From NCBI GenBank assembly GCA_030754475.1, contig JASMAE010000416.1, positions 1-22,817 on the forward strand: a DNA stretch of 22,817 bases, in the 5' to 3' direction. The stretch's first letter is position 1, and each line of letters begins with the position of its first letter. A program made the translations under genes and the position numbers. The notes beneath the pieces were generated by a model. It did no database searches and was not told the DNA's origin. It worked only from the letters and a program-made list of their open reading frames with translations. Origin of the DNA: Rhodospirillales bacterium. Lineage in GTDB: Bacteria > Pseudomonadota > Alphaproteobacteria > Rhodospirillales > JASLLV01. Below are positions 16,247 to 22,817 of the stretch, in pieces.

Positions 16247-16579
16247 ATGGACGGAAGCAACCGGGACGAAAGCACCCGGACCGAAATCGAGGCGGCCGCG
16301 TTCCGCGGCTTGGTGGAGCATTTGCAAAGGCGCGCCGACGTCCAAAACATCGATCTGATGAATCTGGCCGGCTTTTGCCGAAACTGTCTCGCCAAATGGG
16401 TGCTGGCCGCGGCCCGCGAGCGCGGCGTCGATGTGGACTACGCGGCGGCGCGCGAAGCCGTCTACGGCATGCCCTACGCAGACTGGAAAGACGCCCACCA
16501 GACCGCGGCAACGGAAGACCAGAAGCGCCGCTTCGAAGAGACCAAGCCGCTCCATTCCGAAATCAGCACGCGCGCCTGA
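16247..16579 (+). CDS. DUF1244 domain protein
   Basis: Conserved small protein of 110 aa in the DUF1244 family, common in alpha- and gammaproteobacteria; no function is established to my knowledge. The signature DVQNIDLMNLAGFCRNCLAKW spans residues 31-51 and holds a CxxC pair (C44, C47) that could bind a metal or form a disulfide. YGMPYADWKDAHQ (73-85) is the second conserved block. No signal peptide or membrane segment, so cytoplasmic. AAGGA lies 6-7 nt before the ATG at 16247. It follows purD by 32 nt and converges on the amidohydrolase gene with a 22-nt gap. Confidence 0.9.
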   Translation: MDGSNRDESTRTEIEAAAFRGLVEHLQRRADVQNIDLMNLAGFCRNCLAKWVLAAARERGVDVDYAAAREAVYGMPYADWKDAHQTAATEDQKRRFEETKPLHSEISTRA

Positions 16580-16601
16580 TCGGCGCCCGCCGCGGACGGC
16601 C

Positions 16602-17555
16602 CTAACCCGCCTCGCGCGCAATCTCGCCCGCCGCGTCGCCGGCGTCCGCGCGCGCGGCCACCTTGAACAGCGTTCCCGGATTGCGATCCACCATCGTGGC
16701 GATGTCTGCGCGCCCGAAACCGGCGCTTTCGATCATGATCAGCCATTCGCGGAGCGCTTCGGTCGGCGGCGCCAGCACGTACGAGCCGCTGTCTGACGAA
16801 AGCACTGTCTGCTCGCATCCGGCGGCGCGGATGTTGTCTGTGACCGCTTCCAGTGTGACGGCCTGAAAGCGGTGTTTCTCGGCGTCGATCATGGTCTGGC
16901 CGACCTGGGTCGCGTGGCTGACCACGAAGAAGGCGAACTCGACGAAGGCGCCGAGCCTCACAGCCTCGCGCGTTTCGTCGGCGGTGAAGTACGCGGCCGG
17001 GCTCAGTATCCGCTCGCAGCCCCGCATTTTGGCCTCGTCGATGACGCGGAGCGCTTCGGGGCCACTCACGTGGCCGGTGTTGAAGACCACGTCCGCCGCC
17101 GCGATCAAATCGAGTATCTCCGGCAACGGATCTGGCAGGGGCCCGGTGAGCGGGATCGCGAGGCAGGATTCGACGTAAGCCCGGCTCCGGCCCTCGGCCT
17201 CGGCGATCGCGCGCGTGTGGTGGCACGGAAGCGAGACGTAGCGCGCCCCGGCCCCGGGGCCGTAACCCATTTCGAGCGCGGTCTCGACGACGCGGGGCGA
17301 GACGCCGCCCACATAGGGCTCGAGGATGATACCGCCGAACACGTCCACGCCCAAATGGCCGAGCTCGCGCATGGCCAGCGCCGCGAGGCCAGCGCTGTTC
17401 GCGAACACGTCCATCAGGCCAAGCCCGCGCATTCCGGCCGCGGCGGCCGCGCGGACGGCGTCGAACACGGTCGCGGTGCGCGCGTTGATGTGCGGGCAGC
17501 AGTGCACGTGGGAATCGACGGCGCCCTTCAGCATGTCCATTCCGGGAACGGCCAT
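16602..17555 (-). CDS. Amidohydrolase-like protein, DUF6282 family
   Basis: Predicted metal-dependent hydrolase of 317 aa with a TIM-barrel look; substrate unknown. The N-terminal DSHVHCCPH places an H-x-H metal pair at residues 16 and 18, like the first motif of the amidohydrolase superfamily. Later candidates for metal or active-site residues are PCHHTRA (about 109-115), NTGHVSG (about 159-165) and LSSDSGSY near residue 253, where an aspartate is expected. The ATG at 17553-17555 has GAGGTG closely upstream; a GTG two codons earlier (17559-17561) is an alternative. I assign DUF6282 from memory of the motif pattern and am less sure of that name than of the fold. Dispersed repeat copy C ends 34 nt before the ATG. 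Confidence 0.78.
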   Translation of the reverse strand: MAVPGMDMLKGAVDSHVHCCPHINARTATVFDAVRAAAAAGMRGLGLMDVFANSAGLAALAMRELGHLGVDVFGGIILEPYVGGVSPRVVETALEMGYGPGAGARYVSLPCHHTRAIAEAEGRSRAYVESCLAIPLTGPLPDPLPEILDLIAAADVVFNTGHVSGPEALRVIDEAKMRGCERILSPAAYFTADETREAVRLGAFVEFAFFVVSHATQVGQTMIDAEKHRFQAVTLEAVTDNIRAAGCEQTVLSSDSGSYVLAPPTEALREWLIMIESAGFGRADIATMVDRNPGTLFKVAARADAGDAAGEIAREAG

Positions 17556-17589
17556 CGTCACCTCGCTCGTCCTTGCGTTAAATCAGATA

Positions 17590-17650
17590 GACCAGATTCA
17601 CGAACTCGGCGATTCGCGGCTAGGCGATTCCGACCGACCACGATCCGGTC
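17590..17650 (-). repeat. Dispersed repeat, copy C (upstream of the amidohydrolase gene)
   Basis: Minus-strand copy, 61 bases. Its left end (17650) reads GACCGGATCGTGGTCGGTCG and its right end TGAATCTGGTC (17600-17590). It aligns without gaps to copy B at about 77 percent identity by eye. It points the same way as the gene it precedes, as do copies A and B. Confidence 0.75.
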
Positions 17651-17833
17651 TAGCGCATTCGCGCCGGGCGCCAGTGTGGCGCGCGCGACACCTGCGTCAA
17701 GGCCCCGGCCTCAAGCGCGTCGTCCACTTCCGTGGAATCGCACCGGCCCACACCGCCTTCCGACCGCCCCAGTCTTGCAAAGCCGTGGGTGGCCGGGCCG
17801 GCGTGTGGTTAGTCCCGCTCAACGGAGAGAGCG

Positions 17834-18292
17834 TTAGCCGGGCCGGCGCGCGCGGAAGAAGGCGCGCATCAACTCCGCGGCCGCGCTTTCGGCGATGCCG
17901 CCGTAGACCTCGGGCCGATGGGTGCAGCTCGCCTGGTCGAAGATCCTGGGCCCGTGGTCGACGCCGCCGCCCTTGGGATCGAAGGCGCCGAAATAGAGCC
18001 TGCGGACGCGGGCGAACGAGATCGCGGTGGCGCACATGGGGCAGGGCTCCAGCGTCACGTAGAGATCGCAGCCCACGAGGCGTTGCTCACCCAGGCGGGA
18101 AGCCGCCTCGCGGATGACCAGCATCTCGGCGTGCGCGGTCGGGTCGTTCAGCTCGCGGGTACGGTTGCCGGAAGCCGCCAGCACCGCGCCCGTCGCACCG
18201 TCGACGAGCGCCGCGCCGACCGGAACCTCGTCCCGCTCACCCGCCCGGCGGGCTTCCGCGAGCGCACGCTCCATGGGGGATTCGCTTGGCAC
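17834..18292 (-). CDS. tadA: tRNA-specific adenosine deaminase (A34 to inosine)
   Basis: Cytidine-deaminase-fold enzyme that makes inosine at the tRNA-Arg wobble position; 152 aa from the GTG at 18292. Zinc and catalytic residues are intact: H54 and E56 in HAEM, C84 and C87 in PCPMC. EVPVGAALV at 22-30 and FGAFDPKGGGVDHG at 101-114 fit TadA and separate it from guanine or cytosine deaminases. The start is uncertain: the GTG gives the short N-terminal tail usual in the family, while an ATG at 18272-18274 would remove six residues; neither has a strong ribosome site. Divergent from the C26 hydrolase gene with about 90 nt between them. Confidence 0.92.
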   Translation of the reverse strand: MPSESPMERALAEARRAGERDEVPVGAALVDGATGAVLAASGNRTRELNDPTAHAEMLVIREAASRLGEQRLVGCDLYVTLEPCPMCATAISFARVRRLYFGAFDPKGGGVDHGPRIFDQASCTHRPEVYGGIAESAAAELMRAFFRARRPG

Positions 18293-18383
18293 ACGCCGAG
18301 CCTGCCGCCCGCCGCCGGCGCGGTCAAGGCGCGTGGCCCGCGGACCCTGGCTTAGGCGCCACCTCCGCTGATAGACTAGGGCC

Positions 18384-19100
18384 ATGAAGACGCCCGTGAT
18401 CGGCATCACCCTCGATACCGAACCGCCGGGGGGCTATTCGAACCTTCCGTGGTACGCGCTTCGCGAGAACTACGCCGATGCGGTGGCCGAGGCCGGGGGC
18501 CTGCCGTTCCTTCTTCCCCACCGCATGGACCTGGTCGAGGTCACGGTAGCCGCCATCGGCGGCCTGGTGATCGCGGGCGGAGACTTCGACGTGGACCCGG
18601 CCCTGTTCGGCGCGTCCGAGCGCCACGCCACCGTGCGGCTCAAGAAAGCACGCACCGACTTCGAACTCGCCGCGGGCCGCGCGGCGCTCGCCGCCGATAA
18701 GCCCGTCCTCGGCATCTGCGGCGGCCAGCAGCTTCTTCACGTGGCGCTCGGCGGGACCCTCATCCAGCACATCGCCGACGAGGTGGAAGGCGCGCTCGCC
18801 CACGAGCAGCCGAACCCGCGCAACGAGCCGGGCCACGAGGTCCACGTGGTGGAAGGGACGCTTTTGCACGCGATCACGGGCACGAACACACTCGCCGTCA
18901 ACAGCGCCCACCACCAGGCCGCGAAGGACGTGCCGGCGGGAGTCGTGGTCAATGCCCGCAGCCCCGACGGCGTAATCGAGGGGATCGAGGCGCCGGACCG
19001 GCGCTTTTGCATCGGCGTGCAGTGGCATCCCGAGTACATGATCAACGAGGCGGACGAGCGCCTTTTCTCCGCCTTCGTCGACACCTGCCGGCACGACTGA
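18384..19100 (+). CDS. Class I glutamine amidotransferase-like hydrolase (peptidase C26, PuuD type)
   Basis: Gamma-glutamyl-gamma-aminobutyrate hydrolase family member, 238 aa. The triad is complete: C112 in LGICGGQQ, H215 and E217 in GVQWHPE. GLVIAGGDFDVDP (about 60-72) and the NSAHHQA segment (173-179) are typical of PuuD-like enzymes, which hydrolyse gamma-glutamyl amides in polyamine breakdown. No other putrescine pathway gene is present, so the substrate is open. The N-terminus KTPVIGITLDTE fits an ATG at 18384, although the ribosome site is weak. Its stop overlaps the rluB start as TGATG, implying coupled translation with an unrelated rRNA modification gene. Confidence 0.9.
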   Translation: MKTPVIGITLDTEPPGGYSNLPWYALRENYADAVAEAGGLPFLLPHRMDLVEVTVAAIGGLVIAGGDFDVDPALFGASERHATVRLKKARTDFELAAGRAALAADKPVLGICGGQQLLHVALGGTLIQHIADEVEGALAHEQPNPRNEPGHEVHVVEGTLLHAITGTNTLAVNSAHHQAAKDVPAGVVVNARSPDGVIEGIEAPDRRFCIGVQWHPEYMINEADERLFSAFVDTCRHD

Positions 19101-19846
19101 TGGAAACGGACGCGGACGCGCCCGACGGCATTAGGATCGCCAAGGTGATCGCCCGCGCGGGCCTGTGTTCGAGGCGCGAGGCGGAGCGCTGGATCGCCGA
19201 AGGGCGCGTCTCGGTGGATGGCGCCCCGGTCGCCACGCCCGCGCTCCGCGTAAGCGAGGCATCGCGGATCGCCGTCGACGGGAGCGCGCTGGCCCCGATG
19301 AAGGCGACGCGGTTGTGGCGTTACCACAAACCGGTCGGCCTGATCACCAGCCACCGCGACCCCCAGGGGCGCCCCACGGTCTTTCAGAGCCTGCCAACGG
19401 AGCTTCCGCGCGTCGTCTCGGTCGGCCGCCTCGACTTGACTTCCGAGGGCCTTTTGCTGCTCACCAACGACGGCGCGCTCGCGCGCTTGCTGGAATTACC
19501 GGCGCGGGGCTGGGTGCGCCGCTACCGCGCACGGGTGTTCGGCGCGGTTGACGAGAAGGCCCTCGCCGCGCTCGAACGCGGGGTCACGGTGGACGGCGTC
19601 GCCTACGGGCCGATTCGGTGTTCGCTCGAGCGCCGGACGGGGCGCAACGCGTGGCTGGTGATGTCGCTCACCGAAGGGCGCAACCGCGAGATCCGCAAAG
19701 TGCTCGCCCATCTTGGGCTCGCGGTGAACCGGCTGATCCGGATCGCCTACGGACCCTTCCAGCTCGGCGGGCTCGCCCGCGGCGCGGTGGCCGAGGTGGC
19801 GCCCCGGATATTGCGCGAGCAGCTCGGCAAGGATCATCCCCGGTGA
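19100..19846 (+). CDS. rluB: rRNA pseudouridine synthase, RsuA/RluB family
   Basis: Pseudouridine synthase of 248 aa. An N-terminal S4 RNA-binding domain (IRIAKVIARAGLCSRREAERWI, residues 11-32) is followed by the catalytic domain with YHKPVG (75-80) and GRLDLTSEGLLLLTNDG (109-125), where D112 is the catalytic aspartate. MSLTEGRNREIRKVLAHLGLAVNRLIRIAYGP is the conserved closing block. The product most resembles RluB, which modifies helix 80-93 region of 23S rRNA, but RsuA or RluE type cannot be fully excluded. The ATG overlaps the upstream TGA by one base. rsmD, another rRNA modification gene, follows after 13 nt. Confidence 0.88.
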   Translation: METDADAPDGIRIAKVIARAGLCSRREAERWIAEGRVSVDGAPVATPALRVSEASRIAVDGSALAPMKATRLWRYHKPVGLITSHRDPQGRPTVFQSLPTELPRVVSVGRLDLTSEGLLLLTNDGALARLLELPARGWVRRYRARVFGAVDEKALAALERGVTVDGVAYGPIRCSLERRTGRNAWLVMSLTEGRNREIRKVLAHLGLAVNRLIRIAYGPFQLGGLARGAVAEVAPRILREQLGKDHPR

Positions 19847-19848
19847 GC

Positions 19849-19853
19849 GGAGG
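19849..19853 (+). promoter_or_regulatory. rsmD: Ribosome binding site supporting the rsmD TTG start
   Basis: GGAGG with 6 nt to the TTG at 19860. A GTG further left (19843) is in another frame or runs into a stop at once, so this site decides for the TTG. Confidence 0.65.
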
Positions 19854-19859
19854 CGGAGA

Positions 19860-20420
19860 TTGAGGATCGTCGGCGGCATCCACCGCGGCCGCCGGCTTGC
19901 GGTGCCGCGCGCGCCCGCGTTGCGCCCGACCGCCGAGCGGACGCGCGAAGCCGTCTTCGACATCCTCGAGCACGCTGCGGACGTCACCGCGCCCTCGGAC
20001 GCCCAGGTCCTCGACGTCTTCGCAGGCACCGGCGCGCTCGGCTTCGAGGCGCTGTCGCGAGGTGCTCAGCACCTCACCTTCATCGAGCACGATCGGGCCT
20101 GCGCCCGGCGGCTACGCGAGACGGCCCACGCGCTGGACGAAGCCGACAAGGTCGTGGTGCTGGTGTGCGACGCGCAGCACCCGCCGCAGCCTACGGCGAA
20201 CGCGGCCCCGGCGACGCTGGCCTTTTTCGACGCGCCTTACGCATCAGGGTTGACCGCGCCTGCGCTCACGGCCCTTCGCGGGCACGGCTGGATCGCATCG
20301 GGGACCTGTTGCGTGGTCGAAATGGGAGCCGAGGAGGCCTTCGCAGCCCCGCCCGGATTTCGCCTCGTGGATGAGCGCGCCTACGGCGCCGCCCGGGTGC
20401 TGTTCCTGGCCGCGCCTTAG
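19860..20420 (+). CDS. rsmD: 16S rRNA (guanine(966)-N2)-methyltransferase
   Basis: SAM-dependent methyltransferase of 186 aa acting on G966 of 16S rRNA. RIVGGIHRGRRLAVP (2-16) and RPTAERTREAVFDIL (22-36) are the RsmD substrate-binding blocks; DVFAGTGALGFEALSRGA (52-69) binds SAM. The catalytic NPPY-type motif, usually DPPY in RsmD, reads DAPY here (124-127), with the first proline replaced by alanine. The protein begins at TTG 19860, backed by GGAGG 6 nt upstream and by the family-typical MRIVGG start. It follows rluB closely on the same strand and probably shares its transcript. Convergent with mutL, leaving a 72-nt gap. Confidence 0.93.
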   Translation: MRIVGGIHRGRRLAVPRAPALRPTAERTREAVFDILEHAADVTAPSDAQVLDVFAGTGALGFEALSRGAQHLTFIEHDRACARRLRETAHALDEADKVVVLVCDAQHPPQPTANAAPATLAFFDAPYASGLTAPALTALRGHGWIASGTCCVVEMGAEEAFAAPPGFRLVDERAYGAARVLFLAAP

Positions 20421-20492
20421 GCGCGAGCGCCGCTTATGGCATTATCCGTTTGGATCCGTTGGCCGGTGCGATTCGACGTGCGTGGATAACGC

Positions 20493-22322
20493 TCAACGCC
20501 GGCCGAACAGCTTCTCGATGTCGGCGAGCTTTAGCTCGACGTAGGTGGGCCGGCCGTGGTTGCACTGGCCGGAATGGGGCGTCACCTCCATCTCGCGAAG
20601 CAGCGCGTTCATCTCGCGCGCATTCAGCCGCCGCCCGGCGCGGACGCTGCCGTGGCACGCCATGGTCCCACAGACGTCGGCGAGCCGCTCCTTGAGCGAC
20701 AGCGCCTCGTCGAACTCCGCCAGTTCGTCGGCGAGGTCGCGGACCAGGCCCGCCGCGTCGGTTTCGCCCAGCAGCGCGGGCACCTCGCGTACCACGACGG
20801 CGCCGGGGCCGAAGGGCTCGAGCACGAGGCCAAGCTCGGCGAGCTCGGCGGCCCGCGCGCCGAGCCTGGCGCAGGCGTCTTCCTCGAGCTCGATGACCGC
20901 GGGGATCAGGAGGCCCTGGCGCGCGACCCCGTCCGCTTCCATCGCCCGCTTCATCCGCTCATAGACCAGACGCTCGTGGGCCGCGTGCTGATCGACGATG
21001 ACGAGACCGTCGCCGGTCTGGGCGAGGACGTATGTGCCGTGCACCTGGGCGCGCGCGAGGCCGAGGGGATAGTCCGCACCGTCGCCGTCGGCGGCGTCGG
21101 GCGTGTCGCCGGAATCCGCGTCGGCGCCGGCGGGCGGGGCCTGAAGCCCGGGAAGGGGCGCGTGGAAGGCTTCCGCGCGCTCGGCAAAGCCCGCCGGAAC
21201 GCGACCGCGACCGCGACCGCCGGCGTATGCGGGTCCGCCCGCCCCAGACGCCTGCACCACACCCGTGCCTTCGGGTCGAAAAGCGCCCAAGGCTGCGTCC
21301 GCGACCGTGGTCGACGCCCGGTGGCCGGCCACGGCGAGCGCGTGGCGCAACGCGCCCACGATGAGTGCGCGCACGAGACCCGCGTCGCGGAACCGGACCT
21401 CGGTCTTGGCGGGGTGCACGTTGACGTCGACGGCCGACGACGGCACGTCCAGAAAGAGCGCCAGCATGGGATTGCGGTTGGAGGCGAGGAAGTCGCGATA
21501 GGCGCCGCGGACCGCGCCGAAGAGCAGTTTGTCGCGCACCGGCCGGCCGTTCACGAACAAGTACTGGGCGCTCGCGTTCGCCCGATTCAGCGTCGGCAAG
21601 CCGGCGTGACCGGTGAGCCGGAACCCCTCGCGTTCCGCCTCGACGGCAACCGCGTTGTCGGCGAACTCGCGTCCCATGATCGCGCCCAGGCGCTCGAGCC
21701 GCGAGGCGAACAGCTCGCCTTGAGTGGCGGCCAGCCGCACCACGGTACGGGTTCCGTCGCTCAAGGAAAAGCCGATCTCCGGGTGGACCATGGCGAGTCG
21801 GTTGACGGCGTCGACCGCGTGGCTGAGCTCGGTCCGCGCGCTTTTCAAGAACTTGAGCCGGGCCGGGGTCGCGAAGAAGAGGTCGCGCACCTCGACGCGG
21901 GTGCCGCCCGCGTGCGCGGCCGGGCGCGGGGTTGACGCGCGGCCGCCTTCCACGTGGATGCGCCAAGCCCCGTCGGCGCCGGCGGCGCGGCTGACGATGT
22001 CGAGGCGGCTGACGGCGCAGATCGATGGCAGCGCCTCGCCCCGGAACCCAAGGGTCGCGATCGCGTCCAAATCGTCGCCCGCGAGCTTCGAGGTGGCGTG
22101 GCGCCGGACCGCCAGCGCCAGCTCGTCGCCGGCGATGCCGGCGCCGTCGTCGGCGACCGAGATGAAGCTGCGCCCGCCGTCGCGCATCGTGATCTCGATC
22201 CGCCTGGCGCCCGCATCGACGCTGTTCTCGACCAGTTCCTTGACGGTGGACGCGGGCCGCTCGACCACCTCGCCGGCGGCGATGCGGTTGACGACGGTCT
22301 CGGACAGCACGCGGATGGTCAT
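20493..22322 (-). CDS. mutL: DNA mismatch repair protein MutL
   Basis: MutL of 609 aa, which links MutS mismatch recognition to strand removal. The N-terminal GHKL ATPase is complete: E29 and N33 in KELVENS, DDGAGI (58-63), GFRGEALPSI (92-101), and FVNGRPV and DVNVHPAKTEVRF further on. A low-complexity linker rich in Gly, Ala and Asp runs from about 340 to 418. The C-terminal domain carries the endonuclease metal motif DQHAAHERLVYE (444-455), plus ACHGSVRAG (555-563) and QCNHGRPT (586-593). This makes it the nicking type of MutL, expected in bacteria without MutH. The ATG overlaps the pgi stop as ATGA. Confidence 0.97.
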   Translation of the reverse strand: MTIRVLSETVVNRIAAGEVVERPASTVKELVENSVDAGARRIEITMRDGGRSFISVADDGAGIAGDELALAVRRHATSKLAGDDLDAIATLGFRGEALPSICAVSRLDIVSRAAGADGAWRIHVEGGRASTPRPAAHAGGTRVEVRDLFFATPARLKFLKSARTELSHAVDAVNRLAMVHPEIGFSLSDGTRTVVRLAATQGELFASRLERLGAIMGREFADNAVAVEAEREGFRLTGHAGLPTLNRANASAQYLFVNGRPVRDKLLFGAVRGAYRDFLASNRNPMLALFLDVPSSAVDVNVHPAKTEVRFRDAGLVRALIVGALRHALAVAGHRASTTVADAALGAFRPEGTGVVQASGAGGPAYAGGRGRGRVPAGFAERAEAFHAPLPGLQAPPAGADADSGDTPDAADGDGADYPLGLARAQVHGTYVLAQTGDGLVIVDQHAAHERLVYERMKRAMEADGVARQGLLIPAVIELEEDACARLGARAAELAELGLVLEPFGPGAVVVREVPALLGETDAAGLVRDLADELAEFDEALSLKERLADVCGTMACHGSVRAGRRLNAREMNALLREMEVTPHSGQCNHGRPTYVELKLADIEKLFGRR

Positions 22323-22817
22323 GGGCGTCGGCCCACCAATTCCTTGTAGTGGTTGACGAGGCCGTTGGTCGAGGCGTCGTGGCCCCGGACCGGATCAGAC
22401 CCCTCGAGCTCGGGCAGAATCGCGTGCGCGAGTTCCTTGCCGAGCTCAACCCCCCACTGATCGAACGAGTTGATTTGCCAGATCATGCCTTGCACGAACA
22501 CCTTGGGCTCGTAAAGGGCGATCAGCCTTCCGAGCGTGAAGGGATCGATGCGGCGCACCAGGATCGCGTGGGTCGGCCGGTTGCCGGCGAACAGCTTGTG
22601 GGGCAGCAGCGCGGCGAGCGCGTCGCCTTTGATGCCGGCGGCCGCGAGCTCGGCCCGGGCTTCCGATTCGGTCTTGCCCCGCATCAGGGCTTCCCCTTGG
22701 GCGAAGAAGTTGGCGAGCAGGATGCGGTGGTGGGAATCGAGCGGGTTGTGGCTCTCGGCGGCGGCGATGAAGTCGGCGGGCACCAGCTTGGTCCCCTGGT
22801 GGATGAGCTGGTAGAAG
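22319..22817 (-). CDS. pgi: Glucose-6-phosphate isomerase (5' part outside window)
   Basis: The last 165 residues of Pgi, which interconverts glucose-6-phosphate and fructose-6-phosphate in glycolysis and gluconeogenesis. Visible landmarks are FYQLIHQGTKLVPADFI at the cut edge, FAGNRPTHAILV, and the C-terminal signature SFDQWGVELGKELA. The end SDPVRGHDASTNGLVNHYKELVG is typical of the bacterial enzyme. The start and roughly two thirds of the protein lie beyond the right edge. The TGA at 22319-22321 overlaps the mutL ATG, so mutL is likely translated by coupling from the pgi message. Confidence 0.95.
   Translation of the reverse strand, partial: FYQLIHQGTKLVPADFIAAAESHNPLDSHHRILLANFFAQGEALMRGKTESEARAELAAAGIKGDALAALLPHKLFAGNRPTHAILVRRIDPFTLGRLIALYEPKVFVQGMIWQINSFDQWGVELGKELAHAILPELEGSDPVRGHDASTNGLVNHYKELVGRRP

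Noticed and set aside
13893..16511. Very long open frames opposite known genes (also 6363-8579 minus, 2701-4770 plus, 74-1765 plus, 10848-12608 minus)
   Set aside because: High GC keeps antisense frames open. Their products are Arg/Gly/His-rich with no domain, and they lie opposite genes with complete active-site motifs.
17668..17682. Hairpin GCGCCA-GTG-TGGCGC downstream of tadA, considered as a terminator
   Set aside because: No T-run follows on either strand and the stem is only 6 bp; such GC hairpins are common by chance here.
20411..20425. Palindrome CGCGCC-TTA-GGCGCG over the rsmD stop, considered as a terminator
   Set aside because: No T-run and partly coding; too short to claim.

Overview
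The window is a dense, high-GC bacterial chromosome segment. Gene families, lipid A gene order and a MutL of the endonuclease type (CNHGRP variant of the C-terminal metal motif) suggest an alphaproteobacterium, probably of Rhodospirillales type; this is inferred from gene content, not from a marker RNA. Almost all of it is coding. I see no tRNA, rRNA, CRISPR array, insertion sequence, integrase or attachment site.

Layout. (1) 1-4623, minus strand: one operon reading korA, korB, an adrenodoxin-reductase-type ferredoxin-NADP+ reductase, and a rhodanese-domain protein cut by the left edge. Together they can oxidise 2-oxoglutarate to succinyl-CoA with ferredoxin and pass the electrons to NADP+. 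(2) 4893-6236, plus: pmbA (tldE), divergent from korA. (3) 6480-12311, plus: a lipid A / inner-core block of msbA, a DUF374 acyltransferase, waaA, lpxK and an LpxL/HtrB-family acyltransferase. The last four are translationally coupled by 1-14 nt overlaps. (4) 12368-14890, minus: a 61-aa exported peptide with its own terminator, then xseA and an M23 peptidase joined by a GTGA overlap. (5) 14943-16579, plus: purD and a DUF1244 gene. (6) 16602-18292, minus: a DUF6282-like amidohydrolase and tadA. (7) 18384-20420, plus: a C26 glutamine-amidotransferase-like hydrolase, rluB (TGATG-coupled) and rsmD (TTG start). (8) 20493-22817, minus: mutL, coupled by an ATGA overlap to the 3' end of pgi, which runs off the right edge.

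Most of this is ordinary housekeeping content. The feature I find least explained is a roughly 61-bp dispersed repeat with three diverged copies (6298-6357, 8273-8333, and 17590-17650 on the minus strand). Each lies upstream of a gene and points the same way as that gene, and the second begins inside the msbA stop codon. The other points worth a look are the KorAB-reductase-rhodanese operon with a palindrome just ahead of a TTG start, the DUF374 enzyme inside the lipid A block, and the unassigned 61-aa exported peptide.

No gap between genes exceeds 300 bases. The longest are 4624-4892 (divergent promoter region), 6237-6479 (repeat copy A) and 17562-17833 (repeat copy C and a short hairpin, nothing else recognised).
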